This document shows positions 53,915-62,326 of a stretch of DNA of 64,000 nucleotides, one piece after another (within the stretch, counting starts at the first letter, position 1; each line of letters begins with the position of its first letter). Position numbers and translations under genes: made by a program. The notes under the pieces are model-generated. The model was not told where the DNA came from and did no database searches. It was given only the letters and a program-made list of their open reading frames with translations. The stretch comes from an uncultured Porphyromonadaceae bacterium (lineage in GTDB: Bacteria; Bacteroidota; Bacteroidia; Bacteroidales; Muribaculaceae), in NCBI GenBank assembly GCA_902495075.1, contig CABUVO010000006.1:62001-126000 (forward strand). Direction: 5' to 3'.

Positions 53915-54233
53915 CTGCTGTTGCAGTTAATGACAGCCTCTGATCGTAGCTGCTGTTGCTCGCAACTGCAGCCCCATTTTTATTGACAGGAGAACAGTAG
54001 TAACAGTATTTTTATCTTGCAATAGAAGATTTTTATTGAACATTAGAACAGTAGTAACATTAGTTTGATTCAAAATTCTAATGTCCTATTGTTCTAATGT
54101 TAAAATTTTATCGATTATCTTCTCCTGTTTCTCTTGTTCTCCTGTCCAAAAAAAACAAAAGCCGCAAGGCTTCGCGCCCCGCGGCTTTAATATTGATTAA
54201 GTTCTCCTGTCAGAAAACCATTAATTATTAATT
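53915..54233. repeat. Left copy of the long inverted repeat, with octamer hairpins
   Basis: No gene seen. From about 53975 the segment is a near match, on the opposite strand, of 59275-59850. It holds CATTAGAA-type octamers facing CTAATG units around the core TTTGATTCAAAATT (about 54045-54103) and CTCCTGT motifs. A GTAGCTGCTGTTG direct repeat at about 53913 and 53946 lies outside it. Confidence 0.8.
54155..54188 (-). terminator. Terminator of the minus-strand secreted paralogue
   Basis: GCCGC and GCGGC form the base of a hairpin (54161-54185). Read on the minus strand it is followed by TTTTGTTTTTTTT. The same sequence occurs inverted at 59378-59415 for the partner gene. Confidence 0.75.
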
Positions 54234-55976
54234 TTAAAGAATGACTTTGCTTGCCTTGCCATTGACAACGCGAACATAGATGCCTTTCTCCGGCTGACCC
54301 TTGACCTCGCGACCCTGCATATCGAACCAGCGAACCTCACCGGCACCCGCAGCCTCGATCTCCGCAACCCCGGTTGGAGTATCAAGCATGATATTAAGAG
54401 TCTTGGTTGCGCTGGGCACTCCGTTGGCATAAGCATAATATTCAAGAGCGCTATGGTCTTTTGTGACTTTAATACCATTCACATAGTCTGCCTCTTCTAC
54501 TTTTTTAAAGTCAGAGTTTTCTACTGCTTCGGCGCGAGTTGTAGGATTATTATTTTTTAGTATGTGTCGATAATAGATATCCACACCCTCAACTTTCTTA
54601 AATTTCACCCAATATTCAGATTTCTCAGAGGTAAGAGTGCCATCTACAATCTCCGTATGTTCCTCCGCAAATTCCGGATCAGCAGGAGCCTCCGGCTCAA
54701 CTACGGGCAGCAATGCGTATTTCACTATTATTGTAGAAATACACCCAGATGTCCAATTGGAAGAACCATTATATGTGAATTTCACTGAGGATTTAGTTTC
54801 TTCGCCAGCATTTGTCCAACTACCATCTGTAAATACACCTGCATCTGCACTTAGATTAGCATTAGACTTATCCATTATAATTGAAGTAATATAATAACCT
54901 TCAACTACTGAAATCGTAAACACATTTCCTTTATAAATAGATAATGTGTTGTCTCTATTAATATAAGCAAAGTTGCTTCCGTCAGTATCACTAAAAGTTA
55001 TATTTGCCAAATTAGAATTGAAGCCACCTTCAACAGCACATAAAGCTTTTGTAGCAGTATTATTATTTCCTCCTACTTCACCACTTTTATTCATGAGTTT
55101 AGTCGCATAAACTGGTGCTGTAGTCACAGACGGAGAATAAAAATATCCTTCAAGTGGCAATGTTGCTATAGTGATAGTTAAATCTGCAACTGGAGATTCT
55201 ATCATAGAAGATTCACCTTGTACATGTGATTGAGCGCGGAATGAATAAACATCTCCTACCTTAGCATCTACAGGAATGGTATACTCGTTCCCACTAATCG
55301 AAGTCTCATTTACTGTCCAAACTGTCTCAGCTCCTGAAGTAGCACAGGAAACAGATATTTGGGTACCTGCATACGCTGTTACTTCAGTTTCGGTTGTCTC
55401 AATACCATTGATTTTAAATACCGGCGCAGCGCATTCTGTAGGGAATACCGGACCTTGATCTTCGTTGGCATAAAATTCACAACTGGAGAGTTGCATATTT
55501 CCATTACTACCCTTCGCCATATCAAATACTATCTTATAATATTGATTTGGAGCAGGAGACGGTATATTAAATACACAACCATCGTTTAGACTCGGAGTAT
55601 TCGATGGAGCTATTTTTTCTCCACTGAATGTTGCAGAATCTGAAATATATAAACCGACACTGCTAACTGATGCATATTTTTTAAATGTGAGTTTTATCTG
55701 AGAAATACTTTTATCAAGGGCAACATTAGAACGTATATAAGCCGTAACAGCGGCTGATGTTCCGCATCTAATTGGATCTACATTCTGGGTGTTAAAATTA
55801 TATGAAACCCAATTGCCATCTTTCGAGACTACTTCTTTATTATTTTTATAGCTTGAATTGCCAGGCCAATTAGATGTATCGCCTTTTGTCGGCACAGAAA
55901 AAGCGATTGTCTCTGCTGCTGTCGAGGCGAATGCCGTGGTCAGCAGGAGAAGTGTTGATAGTAAAAACTTTCCCAT
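54234..55976 (-). CDS. Secreted modular protein, first of an inverted paralogue pair
   Basis: The 580-residue product has a signal peptide (MGKFLLSTLLLLTTAFASTA), a discoidin or jelly-roll-like N-terminal region (about residues 30-175, YKIVFDMAKGSNGNMQLSSC), an Ig-like region (AYAGTQISVSCATSGAETVW) and a second jelly-roll (about 270-420). It ends VAEIEAAGAGEVRWFDMQGR plus GIYVRVVNGKASKVIL, a type IX-like module. The first 61 bases of coding sequence are identical to those of the gene at 57590, and the last ~135 nearly so, while the middles are unrelated. The pair is divergent with a RAYT between. It is probably a surface or secreted binding protein; ligand unknown. Confidence 0.75.
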   Translation of the reverse strand: MGKFLLSTLLLLTTAFASTAAETIAFSVPTKGDTSNWPGNSSYKNNKEVVSKDGNWVSYNFNTQNVDPIRCGTSAAVTAYIRSNVALDKSISQIKLTFKKYASVSSVGLYISDSATFSGEKIAPSNTPSLNDGCVFNIPSPAPNQYYKIVFDMAKGSNGNMQLSSCEFYANEDQGPVFPTECAAPVFKINGIETTETEVTAYAGTQISVSCATSGAETVWTVNETSISGNEYTIPVDAKVGDVYSFRAQSHVQGESSMIESPVADLTITIATLPLEGYFYSPSVTTAPVYATKLMNKSGEVGGNNNTATKALCAVEGGFNSNLANITFSDTDGSNFAYINRDNTLSIYKGNVFTISVVEGYYITSIIMDKSNANLSADAGVFTDGSWTNAGEETKSSVKFTYNGSSNWTSGCISTIIVKYALLPVVEPEAPADPEFAEEHTEIVDGTLTSEKSEYWVKFKKVEGVDIYYRHILKNNNPTTRAEAVENSDFKKVEEADYVNGIKVTKDHSALEYYAYANGVPSATKTLNIMLDTPTGVAEIEAAGAGEVRWFDMQGREVKGQPEKGIYVRVVNGKASKVIL

Positions 55977-56250
55977 AAGTTATTGGAGCGATGAAAAATT
56001 ATTATTATCTTAGCAGTGGAAATCAAATGGCGTGCATTTCGGCGCTAAATAACTTAGGTAGAAAAGCTGAGGAAAGCTGTCAGGCGAAGCTGGTTGAGTG
56101 AAGGCACCTTGGTGCCCCGTATGCCGTCACCCCCATCCTCGCTTCCCAATTCATATCCGCCTCTCTCCTTTCTCTTCTCCGTCTCAAATTTCCATCTATC
56201 CCTCTTAAAATTCAAATTGCAAATTCTGACAATCCTCTAATATTTTCCCG
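55977..56250. other. Intergenic region with left REP-like element and pyrimidine tract
   Basis: No gene seen. It carries the REP-like element at 56083-56128 and, between it and the transposase start, a C/T-rich stretch (about 56128-56200). I could not identify a convincing promoter for either divergent gene. Confidence 0.5.
56083..56128 (+). repeat. REP-like element, left of the RAYT gene
   Basis: A 46-bp element with the hairpin GGCACC-TT-GGTGCC at its centre, preceded by GGTTGAGTGAA and followed by CCGTATGCCGTC. It is inverted relative to the copy at 57257-57302, from which it differs at two positions. Confidence 0.9.
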
Positions 56251-57249
56251 ATGATTCCCTATAATCCTCATCCGCGTTCGCGACATAGCATGCATCGGCG
56301 CGCAAAAGGCAATGACTATCGCGCCCGTCGCATCTATATGATCACTATGACCAAAGCCGCAGGAGTGAGGAATTTCAGTCGCGTTACGGGCGAGCCGCAA
56401 TATCCTCCAGGACATCCGCTCGCTCCCAAGGTACAGCTCCTCGCCGCCGGCAGAGTTATCGCCGAGCAGCTCTTCCGCATCAGGGAGATCAATCCCGACC
56501 TTGAGATTTATGACTCAATCATTATGCCAGATCATATCCATTTTATTGTGCATGTGAAAGAGGTCATAAAGCGCCATCTGGGGAAATATTTAGGCATGTT
56601 CAAGGTCAGGATAACCCAGGAGCTGCGGAAACTTGACCCGGTGATGGCTTCTACCGGCGCGAGCACTTTCGAGGAGAACTATCACGACCGCATTCTATTG
56701 AAGCGCGGTCAACTTGATATTATGAAGAAATATATCCGCGACAATCCACGCCGCTTGCTTATCAAGCAGAAATATCCTTATTTCTTTCAGCGGCTCCTCG
56801 GGGTGAATATCGGCGGGGAGTTATATGATTGCTACGGCAATCCTTTCTTGCTTCAGAATTCCGATAAGCAGCAGGTTATGGTTCGCTCCGCCTGGAGTGA
56901 TAAGGATTTCGATGAGCATAAACGGCGCTGGCTCGCCTATGTGAGTCACGGAGCTATCCTTGTTTCTCCTTTCATTAGCTCCCGTGAGAAAATTGTTAGG
57001 GATGAGGCTTTGAATATGGGCGGATCGGTGATTGTGATCAGAAAGGAGAGATTTCCGGTGAGATACAAACCGGAGAAAAAATATTTTGAGCTTTGCTGCG
57101 AAGGGCGATTATTACTGATCTGCCGCCATGAGGCTGCGGAATATTCTCCGGAATTAAGGCGTAGCGAGGCAATGGATATGAACGGCATCGCCAAGAGGAT
57201 TGCTGACATTGCCACGGAGAAGATAATTTTTACCGCTCCAAGGAGATAA
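56251..57249 (+). CDS. REP-associated tyrosine transposase (RAYT, Y1 HUH family) with C-terminal extension
   Basis: This 332-residue protein has the single-strand transposase fold of IS200/RAYT. The metal-binding HUH motif is in SIIMPDHIHFIVHV (His95 and His97), the conserved ENYHDRILL follows, and the catalytic Tyr161 is in MKKYIRDNPRRL. RAYTs cut and join REP hairpins as single strands. It lies alone between two inverted REP-like elements, the usual RAYT layout, and lacks a TnpB. The last ~150 residues (from about 185, WSDKDFDEHKRRWLAYVSHG to the end) are beyond the usual core. They contain GAILVSPFISSREKIVRDEA and a Rossmann-like strand pattern that recalls DprA/SLOG folds; that resemblance is tentative. 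Confidence 0.88.
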   Translation: MIPYNPHPRSRHSMHRRAKGNDYRARRIYMITMTKAAGVRNFSRVTGEPQYPPGHPLAPKVQLLAAGRVIAEQLFRIREINPDLEIYDSIIMPDHIHFIVHVKEVIKRHLGKYLGMFKVRITQELRKLDPVMASTGASTFEENYHDRILLKRGQLDIMKKYIRDNPRRLLIKQKYPYFFQRLLGVNIGGELYDCYGNPFLLQNSDKQQVMVRSAWSDKDFDEHKRRWLAYVSHGAILVSPFISSREKIVRDEALNMGGSVIVIRKERFPVRYKPEKKYFELCCEGRLLLICRHEAAEYSPELRRSEAMDMNGIAKRIADIATEKIIFTAPRR

Positions 57250-57256
57250 CTCACTC

Positions 57257-57302
57257 GACGGCATACGGGGCACCAAGGTGCCTTCACTCAACCGACTTCG
57301 CC
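57257..57302 (-). repeat. REP-like element, right of the RAYT gene
   Basis: Reverse complement of the element at 56083-56128 with two differences in the GGCGAAG(CT/TC)GG segment. Its stem reads GGCACC-AA-GGTGCC on the plus strand. It begins eight bases after the transposase stop. Confidence 0.9.
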
Positions 57303-57420
57303 CGACGGGCTCTCCGCTTCCGCTGCGCCGCCGAGCGGCTAATTGTTAAAAAATAATGGGAACGATTGCGGAATATAAAAATTAATTGCCATAAGAGGAT
57401 AATATGTGAGAAATTCTTTA

Positions 57421-57428
57421 TACCTTTG
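57421..57428 (+). promoter_or_regulatory. -7 promoter element for the secreted paralogue at 57590
   Basis: TACCTTTG fits TAnnTTTG; no good -33 TTTG is seen 19 bp upstream. The predicted leader is about 155 nt. Confidence 0.4.
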
Positions 57429-57589
57429 TATTAATATTTGAGCAAAAGGTTTAGATGTATAATCTTGAGCTTAAATTTAGCAACCAAAATTCGCCAAAAT
57501 TGCTGAATATCAACAAATTTGCCGTCTGTAATTTATAAAATATACGAACACAATAACTAATCAAACAATAACAACTAAATTAACAACTT

Positions 57590-59272
57590 ATGGGAAAGTT
57601 TTTACTATCAACACTTCTCCTGCTGACCACGGCATTCGCCTCGACAGCAGAGACAAAAAAACTAGAACTGACAACATCAAATTTCAAGTTTAATGGAACG
57701 TCTTATTCCGATTCGGATTATGAAAGTGATGGAATTAAAATTTCATTACATACTACTGGCTCATCTTCTGTATTCGGGATGAACAAGGGCAAAGGTTCTT
57801 ACATTGCATTAACAGGCAATGCTAATAACTATAAAATTGTTTCAGTTTCAATAGATGTTGCTTCATCAGGAAATAAGGGACAACTTGATGTCTTCAAAAA
57901 AAATCAACCTTTTACTGCCTCAACTGCAACAACAGGAGTTGCTGCTATAGGACAAGCCGGTCTTACCTCTATTTATACGATTAGTAAATCAGTTAACACA
58001 ACAGGTGGTACAGTACAGATTGATGATTTAGCATTTGCAATTGTTTATACCGCAACTTCAGGGAATCAATTCACAATTAATAAAATTACTATAACCTATG
58101 AATCGGGTGATTCATCAAAGAATTCTGCAGATGTAGCATTCCCTCAGAATGCCTATACATTCTCGATTGGAGAATCTTTTGAGTCTCCTGTGGCAACAAA
58201 AGCTACAACAGCAGAATTGGCATATTCCTCAGACAATGAAGAAGTCGCAACAATCAATGCATCAACTGGCGAATTAACACTCAAAAGCGAAGGGACTGCC
58301 GTTATTACAGCAAAAGCAGAAGAAAACACAGAATACAATGCTGGTTCGGCTTCATATACTTTGACTGTAATTGATCCTTCAATAAAGATAATTTTAAATG
58401 CTCCATTTACAGATAGTATTGATAATCTCACATTTGAAGGAGAGGGTGCTGATAAAATATGGACTTATGGTGGAGCAACATTTGGGCTTAAAGGTACAGC
58501 TCACAATGTCACCGATGCGCCTTCAACACCATGTTATGCTGTAACACCGGTAATTAATCTTGCAGGATACTCAGAAATCAAAACAACATTCAAACAAGCT
58601 GCCAACTTCTTTAATAATACATCTAATTTCCAAACTGACTGCCAAATCATGATTAGAGAAGTGCCCACAGGAGAATGGACGCCAATTGAAATGACGGGGT
58701 TACCCGATGGCAAAAGCTGGACTTACGTAAATTCAAGTATTGATCTCAACACCTATGCGGGAAAATCTATCCAGATTGGATTCTGTTACACTAACGGTCA
58801 AACAGGTACATGGGAAATTAAAGATTTGCTTATAAAAGGTAAATATACACCAGTTGCTCCTGCCGTTCCGGAAATATTAATAAATGGGAAGGAAGTAACA
58901 GACCTTAATAGCACTGAGAATGGAACGGTTTCATTCGTTGTTGCAGATGGAACAGAGGTATATTACAAGGTTACTAATACATCAGAAGCAATGCTGACGG
59001 CTGAAGACGACTATACAAAATATGAGACTCCCTTCCAGATTCAGATAGGACAGTCAGTTTCTTATTATGCACAGAGCATATCCGATCCTACACTTCGTTC
59101 GGAGGTAACAAAAGCTACTGCAACTGTACCAACAGGTGTTGCGGAGATCGAGGCTGCGGGTGCCGGCGAGGTTCGCTGGTTCGATATGCAGGGTCGCGAG
59201 GTCAAGGGCCAGCCGGAGAAAGGCATCTATGTTCGCGTTGTCAATGGCAAAGCAAGCAAGGTCATTCTTTAA
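57590..59272 (+). CDS. Secreted modular protein, second of the inverted paralogue pair
   Basis: The 560-residue product shares its signal peptide (MGKFLLSTLLLLTTAFASTA) with the gene at 54234 base for base, and its last ~45 residues (VAEIEAAGAGEVRWFDMQGR to KASKVIL) nearly so. Between them it has a jelly-roll-like domain (about residues 22-170), a Big_2-type Ig domain (SDNEEVATINASTGELTLKS, about 180-265) and a choice-of-anchor-like domain (GYSEIKTTFKQAANFFNNTS, about 275-420). The middle is more A/T-rich than the ends. It has its own promoter-like box and a terminator copied from its partner. It is probably exported through a type IX-like route; ligand unknown. Confidence 0.75.
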   Translation: MGKFLLSTLLLLTTAFASTAETKKLELTTSNFKFNGTSYSDSDYESDGIKISLHTTGSSSVFGMNKGKGSYIALTGNANNYKIVSVSIDVASSGNKGQLDVFKKNQPFTASTATTGVAAIGQAGLTSIYTISKSVNTTGGTVQIDDLAFAIVYTATSGNQFTINKITITYESGDSSKNSADVAFPQNAYTFSIGESFESPVATKATTAELAYSSDNEEVATINASTGELTLKSEGTAVITAKAEENTEYNAGSASYTLTVIDPSIKIILNAPFTDSIDNLTFEGEGADKIWTYGGATFGLKGTAHNVTDAPSTPCYAVTPVINLAGYSEIKTTFKQAANFFNNTSNFQTDCQIMIREVPTGEWTPIEMTGLPDGKSWTYVNSSIDLNTYAGKSIQIGFCYTNGQTGTWEIKDLLIKGKYTPVAPAVPEILINGKEVTDLNSTENGTVSFVVADGTEVYYKVTNTSEAMLTAEDDYTKYETPFQIQIGQSVSYYAQSISDPTLRSEVTKATATVPTGVAEIEAAGAGEVRWFDMQGREVKGQPEKGIYVRVVNGKASKVIL

Positions 59273-59856
59273 AATTAATAATTAATGATTTTCTGACAGG
59301 AGAACTTATATAATTAATGGTTAATGGTTAATAATTAATAATTAATAGTTTTCTGACAGGAAATTATATCATATTAAAGCCGCGGGGCGCGAAGCCTTGC
59401 GGCTTTTGTTTTTTGGACAGGAGAAGAAGAGAAACAGGAGAAGATAATCGATAAAATTTTAACATTAGAACAATAGAACATTAGGATTTTGAATCAAGCT
59501 ATTGTTGCTACTGTTCTCCTGTCGATAAAATAAATTCTCCTGAAAGGAGAATAAAGGAGCCTTGCGGCTTTTGTTTTTTTTGGACAGGAGAACATGAGAA
59601 ACAGGAGAAGATAATCGATAAAATTTTAACATTAGAACAATAGAACATTAGGATTTTGAATCAAGCTACTGTTGCTACTGTTCTCCTGTCGATAAAATAA
59701 ATTCTCCTGAAAGGAGAATAAAGGAGCCTTGCGGCTTTTGTTTTTTAGACAGGAGAAACAGGAGAATTTTTTTAACATTAGGACATTAGGACATTAGGAT
59801 TTTGAATCAAACTAATGTTACTATTGTTCTAATGTTCAAAATTATTAATTATTAAT
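59273..59856. repeat. Right copy of the inverted repeat with ~165-bp tandem repeats
   Basis: No gene seen. GCCTTGCGGC recurs at 59394, 59559 and 59726 (spacings 165 and 167), each followed by GACAGGAGAA motifs, CATTAGAA-type octamers, the core TTTTGAATCAA and CTCCTGT. ATTCTCCT-GAA-AGGAGAAT hairpins close the units. The third copy is shortened. The first part is the inverted match of the region at 53975-54376. Confidence 0.85.
59376..59415 (+). terminator. Terminator of the plus-strand secreted paralogue
   Basis: AAAGCCGC pairs with GCGGCTTT across a GC-rich loop, followed by TGTTTTTT. It is the inverted copy of the terminator at 54155-54188. Confidence 0.75.
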
Positions 59857-61691
59857 TAGTCTGCGAGTTCCATCAGCTCGAGGAGGCGGAGCTCGGCGGC
59901 GTCAAGACGAGCGATGAGCTCGGCGTGACGGGTGCCGGCAGCCGCGATTTCATCAGCACTGAGCGTGCCGCTGCTGAGGGAGGCTTCGAGCGTGGCGCGC
60001 TCTGCGGTGAGGTCTTCGACCTCTTTCTCGAGGGCTTCCATCTCGCGTTTCTCCTTAAATGTGAGCTTGCGCTTCTCGTCACGTGGACGCCATGAATTCT
60101 TGGAGGTGGAAACTTCGGCTCCCGCACCGGAGCTTTTCTGTGCGGCTATGCGCGCCTGCTCTTTCTCAAGAGCTTTGCGCTCGCGTTCTTCTCGCTCTTC
60201 TTCAGCCACGCAGTGGCGATATGTGGAGTAATCTCCGGGGAAATCACGCACTTCGCCATCACCTTTGAATACAAACAGATGATCAACGATGCGGTCAAGG
60301 AAGAAGCGGTCGTGACTCACCACGATCACGCATCCTTTGAAATTTACAAGGTAATCTTCCAACACTGCGAGAGTCATGATGTCAAGATCATTCGTCGGCT
60401 CGTCGAGGATGAGGAAGTTGGGATTGCGCATCAATACGATAGCAAGATAGAGGCGACGACGCTCTCCCCCACTGAGTTTATAGATATATTTCTGCTGCGT
60501 TTCGGGGGTAAAAAGGAAATGGGATAGGAATTGCGATGCGGAAAGTCTGGTCTTGTCATCAATCCGCACATCTTCCGCAATCTCACGCACGGCATCAATA
60601 ACCTTTTTCTTCTCATCAAAATCGGTCATCCCCTCCTGACTGTAATACCCCCAGCGAACGGTCTCGCCAATGTCGAAATGTCCACTGTCGGGCTGCATTA
60701 ATCCCAACAACAGCTTGATGAAAGTACTTTTACCGGCGCCATTATCTCCGACAATACCCACCTTCTCATAGCGCGCGAAGGTATAGCTCCATCCATTGAG
60801 AATCCGTTTGTCGCCAAACGACTTAGCCACATTATGCGCCTCGAAAATTTTCGAACCGATATACGTAGATTTCACATTGAGGGAGACATTGCGCTCGGTC
60901 AAATTGATACGGCTTTTCTTCTCCAGTTCGTGGAAATTGTCGATACGGTATTTCGCTTTCGAACCGCGAGCCTGCGGTTGGCGGCGCATCCATTCGAGCT
61001 CAGTGCGCAGGAGGTTCTTCACTTTCGCCAGTTCGGCGGATAGGTTTTCGTGACGTTCGTCACGTTTCCGTAAGTAATAGTCATAATTACCATCGTAGGC
61101 ATAAACCTGACGGCGATCAATCTCGATAATCTTATTGCAGACCTTATCGAGGAAATAACGGTCATGAGTGACCATCAAAAGTGTCACCTTTTGTTTGGCA
61201 AGATACCCTTCGAGCCATTCTATCATGTCGATATCGAGGTGGTTGGTAGGCTCGTCGAGTATAAGCATGTCGGGTGCGGATAGCAACACGCGGGCGAGAG
61301 CCACACGCTTTGTCTGTCCTCCGGACATCTTACCTAACGGGGTGACAAAATCTGTGATTTTAAACTGCGTGAGCATCTGACGCGCAAGGTCCACACCATT
61401 TCCCTCTTCATTATCCTTGATATCAAGAGAGGCATATTCGAGGGCTGTCATGGTTGGATCCATCGGAGGCAGCTGCTCGAGATATCCGACACGGATGCCA
61501 TTGCGGAACGTCACCTTCCCTGAATCGTAATCCTCGCGTCCGGCGAGGATGTTAAGGAAAGTGGTTTTCCCGGCACCGTTTTGCGCCACAATCCCGATCT
61601 TATCTCCCTGGAACACGCCCAGCGACACATCCTCAAAGAGGATGCGGTCGCCAAACGATTTTGTCAGTTGCTCGATCTGCAGTAGGATCAT
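59856..61691 (-). CDS. ABC-F family ATPase, Uup-like, both sites intact
   Basis: This 611-residue soluble protein has two ABC domains. Domain 1 has Walker A GIVAQNGAGKTTFLNILAG, signature MSGGQTKRVALAR and Walker B LILDEPTNHLD; domain 2 has GIVGDNGAGKSTFIKLLLG, LSGGERRRLYLA and LILDEPTNDLD, all complete. A charged, helical C-terminal tail (KLTFKEKREMEALEKEVEDL, then ATLEASLSSGTLSADEIAAA, about 545-611) is the coiled coil typical of Uup. Family members act on ribosomes or branched DNA; Uup affects DNA recombination and translation. It overlaps the RidA stop by four bases (ATGA), so both are one transcript. Confidence 0.92.
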   Translation of the reverse strand: MILLQIEQLTKSFGDRILFEDVSLGVFQGDKIGIVAQNGAGKTTFLNILAGREDYDSGKVTFRNGIRVGYLEQLPPMDPTMTALEYASLDIKDNEEGNGVDLARQMLTQFKITDFVTPLGKMSGGQTKRVALARVLLSAPDMLILDEPTNHLDIDMIEWLEGYLAKQKVTLLMVTHDRYFLDKVCNKIIEIDRRQVYAYDGNYDYYLRKRDERHENLSAELAKVKNLLRTELEWMRRQPQARGSKAKYRIDNFHELEKKSRINLTERNVSLNVKSTYIGSKIFEAHNVAKSFGDKRILNGWSYTFARYEKVGIVGDNGAGKSTFIKLLLGLMQPDSGHFDIGETVRWGYYSQEGMTDFDEKKKVIDAVREIAEDVRIDDKTRLSASQFLSHFLFTPETQQKYIYKLSGGERRRLYLAIVLMRNPNFLILDEPTNDLDIMTLAVLEDYLVNFKGCVIVVSHDRFFLDRIVDHLFVFKGDGEVRDFPGDYSTYRHCVAEEEREERERKALEKEQARIAAQKSSGAGAEVSTSKNSWRPRDEKRKLTFKEKREMEALEKEVEDLTAERATLEASLSSGTLSADEIAAAGTRHAELIARLDAAELRLLELMELAD

Positions 61692-62062
61692 AATGCTGCG
61701 ATAACTTCAATCTCAACGAGGGCTTTCTTGGGAAGCTCCTTCACAGCGAATGCGCAACGTGCGGGATAAACCGCCTTGAACTCCTCGGCATATACCTCAT
61801 TCATCGGCGCGAAATATTCCATGTCGGCAAGGAAGACGGTGGTCTTTACAACGTTGTCGAGAGTTGCGCCTGCCTCAGCGAGGATTGCCTTGATATTGGC
61901 GATTGATTCGCGAGTCTGCGCCTTGATGTCGGATGGCATTTCGCCGGTAGCGGCGTTGATGGGGAGCTGACCGGAAACGAAGATAAGGTTACCTGCCTGC
62001 ACAGCCTGACTGTAAGGACCGATTGCTCCGGGAGCATTAGCGGATTTGATTTCTTTTTTCAT
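61688..62062 (-). CDS. ridA: RidA family reactive intermediate deaminase
   Basis: The 124-residue protein matches the YjgF/YER057c/RidA family. It starts KKEIKSANAPGAIGPYSQAV with the GPYSQA motif, contains FVSGQLPINAATGEMP, and has the substrate-binding Arg in YPARCAFAVKELPKKALVEI near the C-terminus. RidA hydrolyses reactive enamine/imine intermediates from amino-acid breakdown, preventing damage to PLP enzymes. The gene lies between the tRNA-Thr gene, with its terminator, and the Uup-like ATPase, whose start overlaps its stop. Confidence 0.95.
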   Translation of the reverse strand: MKKEIKSANAPGAIGPYSQAVQAGNLIFVSGQLPINAATGEMPSDIKAQTRESIANIKAILAEAGATLDNVVKTTVFLADMEYFAPMNEVYAEEFKAVYPARCAFAVKELPKKALVEIEVIAAL

Positions 62063-62090
62063 AATTTTATTCTCAAATAGGTAATTTAAA

Positions 62091-62126
62091 AGAAAAAGGA
62101 CAGCTCCGAAACGGGGTCTGTCCTTT
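62091..62126 (-). terminator. Rho-independent terminator of tRNA-Thr
   Basis: AAAGGACAG and CTGTCCTTT (62095-62103 with 62118-62126) form a 9-bp stem. On the minus strand it is followed by TTCTTTT. It lies six bases after the tRNA 3' end and before ridA. Confidence 0.85.
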
Positions 62127-62131
62127 AGTTG

Positions 62132-62204
62132 AGCCGCGAGTGGGACTCGAACCCACGACCTTTTCGTTACGAATGAAATGCTCTACCAACTGAGCTATTG
62201 CGGC
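62132..62204 (-). tRNA. tRNA-Thr (anticodon CGT)
   Basis: Minus-strand cloverleaf: acceptor GCCGCAA...TCGCGGC (one A-C mismatch), D arm GCTC-AGTTGGTA-GAGC, anticodon loop TTCGTAA (anticodon CGT, with U33 and A37), and T arm GTGGG-TTCGAGT-CCCAC. The anticodon stem also has one A-C mismatch. The 3' CCA is not encoded. CGT reads ACG, a threonine codon. Confidence 0.88.
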
Positions 62205-62233
62205 TAATCGCCTGCGGAAAAACCGAAAGCGTT

Positions 62234-62265
62234 GCAAAGTTAATAAAAATATGCAAGAATGCAAA
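62234..62265 (-). promoter_or_regulatory. Complete -33/-7 promoter of tRNA-Thr
   Basis: On the minus strand TTTG (62262-62265) is separated by exactly 19 bp from TAACTTTGC (62234-62242), the full Bacteroidetes consensus. The predicted start is about 25 bp before the tRNA 5' end. Confidence 0.8.
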
Positions 62266-62326
62266 AAATAATTCTTAATGAGAAAGGAAAAGGTTAAAAG
62301 TAAAAGGGAAAAGGAAATTACCTTTG

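Larger units (their letters stand above)
57250..57589. other. Intergenic region with right REP-like element and promoter
   Basis: No gene seen. It holds the REP-like element (57257-57302), a GC-rich segment with GCCGAGCGGC, and an A/T-rich stretch with TACCTTTG (57421-57428), a plausible -7 box about 160 bp before the next gene. Confidence 0.5.

Noticed and set aside
56251..57249. IS200/IS605 insertion sequence
   Set aside because: No TnpB, and the flanks are REP-like hairpins in inverted orientation instead of IS200-type left and right ends; the YIRDNPRRL and HIH context fits RAYT.
53975..59856. Composite transposon formed by the long inverted repeats
   Set aside because: No target-site duplication or transposase with matching ends is visible; the repeats include coding sequence, which fits recombination between paralogues better.
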